From the NCBI GenBank assembly GCA_913052545.1, contig CAJXEF010000018.1, positions 1-20,033 of the forward strand: a stretch of DNA of 20,033 nt. The letters run 5' to 3'. This DNA is from an uncultured Chloroflexota bacterium. GTDB taxonomy: Bacteria; Chloroflexota; Dehalococcoidia; UBA3495. The position numbers and the translations under genes were made by a program. Positions within the stretch are counted from its first letter, which is position 1. Each line of letters starts with the position of its first letter. Below are positions 18,460 to 20,033 of the stretch, piece after piece. The notes under the pieces were generated by a model. That model was not told the DNA's origin. It worked only from the letters and a program-made list of their open reading frames with translations, and made no database searches.

Positions 18460-19095
18460 TTATTCAAGCCAGGCTACGTCTCCACATAGGTCATCTGGAT
18501 GGGGTTTGGAGGCAAAGATTTCGTATTGGCGTTTGGCTTCCTTTATTGTGGTGTCGTCACCATGACCCGGGTAGACTGCCGTACCTTCATCTAAGACCAA
18601 TAATTTTTGGGTAATACTCTCTAATTCTAGTTTCAGGGCCTCTGGTGTTCGGGATTTTCCCGGGCCGCCCGGAAATAGCGTGTCTCCCGAGAAGAGGTGC
18701 TGTCCGATCAAGTAGCAGGTAGAACCATTTGTATGTCCGGGTGTGGACAGTGCTTTAATCGTGTGGTTACCAATTTCAATCACATCTCCGTCGTCTAATA
18801 TCATGCTTGGGGGCGCTGGTAACATTTCTACATCACCTTCCCCCACTGCTACGGGGACAGCGACTGTATTAGTAATTTCAGTAAAGCCTAGGAGGTGATC
18901 TTGATGCCCGTGGGTTATTAAGATGGCTTTTATTTTGAGATCACCGATCTCATTAAGAAGCTTCTCGGGTTCTGCCGGTGTGTCTATGATCACCGCTTCC
19001 TTGGTGTCTGCGCAAGCAACTATGTAGCCATTATTGTTATAGGGTCCCATATTTATTTTCGTTATCTGAATTTGACCATCGTAATGAAGAGGCAT
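18460..19095 (-). CDS. MBL-fold metallohydrolase (glyoxalase II-like)
   Basis: A 211-residue metallo-beta-lactamase fold hydrolase. The metal motif THGHQDH is at 61-67 (His62, His64, Asp66, His67). Further ligands are His121 in STPGHTNG, Asp138 in LFSGDTLFPGGPGKSR and His178 in YPGHGDD. This set gives the normal binuclear site. Length and the C-terminal ends (HPDDLCGDVAWLE) resemble the YcbL/glyoxalase II-like group, which hydrolyse thioesters or similar compounds; the true substrate is unknown. I chose ATG 19095 because GAGGA is five bases upstream; a GTG at 19107 would add four residues. It is 93 bases after uvrA and 101 bases before the peptidase start region. Confidence 0.9.
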   Translation of the reverse strand: MPLHYDGQIQITKINMGPYNNNGYIVACADTKEAVIIDTPAEPEKLLNEIGDLKIKAILITHGHQDHLLGFTEITNTVAVPVAVGEGDVEMLPAPPSMILDDGDVIEIGNHTIKALSTPGHTNGSTCYLIGQHLFSGDTLFPGGPGKSRTPEALKLELESITQKLLVLDEGTAVYPGHGDDTTIKEAKRQYEIFASKPHPDDLCGDVAWLE

Positions 19096-19129
19096 AATCG
19101 TCCTCACTTATTTTGTATTAGTGTTTGCT

Positions 19130-19158
19130 ATTTTAACAAAACATAATTTCCGTTACAA
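19130..19158 (-). promoter_or_regulatory. Candidate promoter of the MBL hydrolase
   Basis: On the minus strand TTGTAA (complement of 19153-19158) and TAAAAT (complement of 19130-19135) are 17 bases apart. The start point would be near 19123, about 28 bases before the ATG. This suggests the gene is not wholly dependent on uvrA transcription. Confidence 0.45.
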
Positions 19159-19188
19159 AGATTACATTGAAATATTGGCTGGTTAGCT

Positions 19189-20033
19189 TCATAGTGTTGG
19201 AACCAAGTTAACTGGACTCTCTTTATCTAGTTTGGCTCGAAGATATCGGGCAGTATGTGATTTTTGATTTGATATTAATTGCTCAGGAGAACCTTCCCCT
19301 ATTAGCCGTCCGCCGGCGTTCCCTGCTCCAGGTCCTAAATCAATTATCCAGTCAGCATTCTTAATGAGGTCTAAGTGGTGTTCTATTAGTAATACTGTAT
19401 TTCCATTGTCCACGAGCCTATGTAACACTCGCATAAGAGCGGCACAGTCCTCAAATGAAAGGCCGGTAGTCGGTTCGTCTAATAGATAAAACGTTCGACC
19501 AGTGGCTCTCTTAGAGAGTTCAGTGGCTAATTTTACTCTTTGGGCTTCTCCTCCTGACAGAGTGGTAGCTGGTTGTCCCAATCGGATATACCCAAGACCG
19601 ACGTCGCTTAAAGTTTCCAATTTAGAGCGAATTCTTGGAATGTTCCAGAAAAAACTGAGTGCCTGTTCGACAGTCATATCCAATACATCGGCTATGCTTT
19701 TTCCCCGTAAGGTTACTTCAAGCGCCTCCCTGTTGTACCTTTTTGCCTGGCATATCTCGCAGGGAACCGTAACATCTGGGAGGAATTGCATTTCAATTTG
19801 GTTGTAACCAGCGCCTTGGCAGGCCTCGCATCTTCCTCCTTTGACATTAAAGGAAAAACGTCCAGGTTTGTAACCTCGTACTCTCGCCTCCGGTAGATTA
19901 GCGAATAACTCCCGAATTGGTGTAAATGCACCAGTGTATGTTGCAGGGTTACTGCGAGGGGTTCTACCAATAGGTGACTGGTCAATGTTTACTACTTTGT
20001 CGATGTGTTCTAGACCCAGAATTTCTTTATGGT
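19189..20033 (-). CDS. uvrA: Excinuclease ABC subunit UvrA (C-terminal part)
   Basis: The last 280 residues of the damage-recognition ATPase of nucleotide excision repair; the gene runs off the right edge of the window. The visible part contains [19 protein letters not shown] (about residues 16-34), the C-terminal zinc module Cys68/71/91/94 (CEAC, 19 residues, CEIC), the ABC signature LSGGEAQR (158-165), Walker [11 protein letters not shown] (181-190) and the downstream [21 protein letters not shown] block after Walker B that is usually TTGLHF reads TTGLSF. The frame is open from 20031 (the edge) to the TGA at 19189-19191, with no break, so the ATG at 19791 is an internal methionine and not a start. 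It is followed on the same strand by the MBL hydrolase. Confidence 0.96.
   Translation of the reverse strand, partial: HKEILGLEHIDKVVNIDQSPIGRTPRSNPATYTGAFTPIRELFANLPEARVRGYKPGRFSFNVKGGRCEACQGAGYNQIEMQFLPDVTVPCEICQAKRYNREALEVTLRGKSIADVLDMTVEQALSFFWNIPRIRSKLETLSDVGLGYIRLGQPATTLSGGEAQRVKLATELSKRATGRTFYLLDEPTTGLSFEDCAALMRVLHRLVDNGNTVLLIEHHLDLIKNADWIIDLGPGAGNAGGRLIGEGSPEQLISNQKSHTARYLRAKLDKESPVNLVPTL

Noticed and set aside
19189..19791. Treating the frame from ATG 19791 as a complete small ABC protein
   Set aside because: The frame is open upstream to the window edge and encodes more of UvrA, including the first half of the zinc module.

Overview
The window is a gene-dense, moderately AT-rich bacterial chromosome segment. 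No rRNA, tRNA, CRISPR array or insertion sequence is recognisable. Gene content points to a Chloroflexota lineage of the Dehalococcoidia/SAR202 type: a DUF151-type nuclease-domain gene beside the ATP synthase operon, a redox repressor Rex, a DUF503 protein, a CCG-domain iron-sulfur membrane protein and an LLM-class flavin monooxygenase of the kind expanded in SAR202. This placement is inferred from gene types and protein style; no alignment was run.

Region 1 (1-1233): the C-terminal part of an Ala/Glu/Arg-rich coiled-coil protein, then a 352-base gap holding a perfect 21-bp inverted repeat, then a strong promoter and a bifunctional-nuclease-domain gene.

Region 2 (1350-8542, + strand): a complete F-type ATP synthase operon in the order AtpZ/AtpI-like, a, c, b, delta, alpha, gamma, beta, epsilon (atpB-E-F-H-A-G-D-C), driven by a near-consensus promoter at 1350-1378. 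The c subunit has a proton-type ion site. The a subunit carries an N-terminal extension with a His-rich hydrophilic segment. Several genes use TTG or GTG starts.

Region 3 (8539-13587): atpC ends in a 4-base convergent overlap with rex. A DUF503 gene diverges from rex. On the minus strand follow (in transcription order) a large membrane-bound CCG-domain Fe-S oxidoreductase, a D-2-hydroxyacid dehydrogenase and an alpha/beta hydrolase, possibly one transcription unit.

Region 4 (13781-20033): an ABC exporter half-transporter on the + strand, apparently read from a leaderless promoter and closed by an intrinsic terminator. Converging from the right on the minus strand are uvrA (C-terminal part only), an MBL-fold hydrolase, an M16 zinc peptidase, a roughly 300-base stretch with no convincing gene, and the LLM flavin monooxygenase.

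Overall this is largely housekeeping and energy metabolism. The least explained sequence is the hairpin at 467-522 with its two divergent mini reading frames, the leaderless ABC gene, and the open frame that continues past the stop of the M16 peptidase. I did not find a convincing new multi-gene system.
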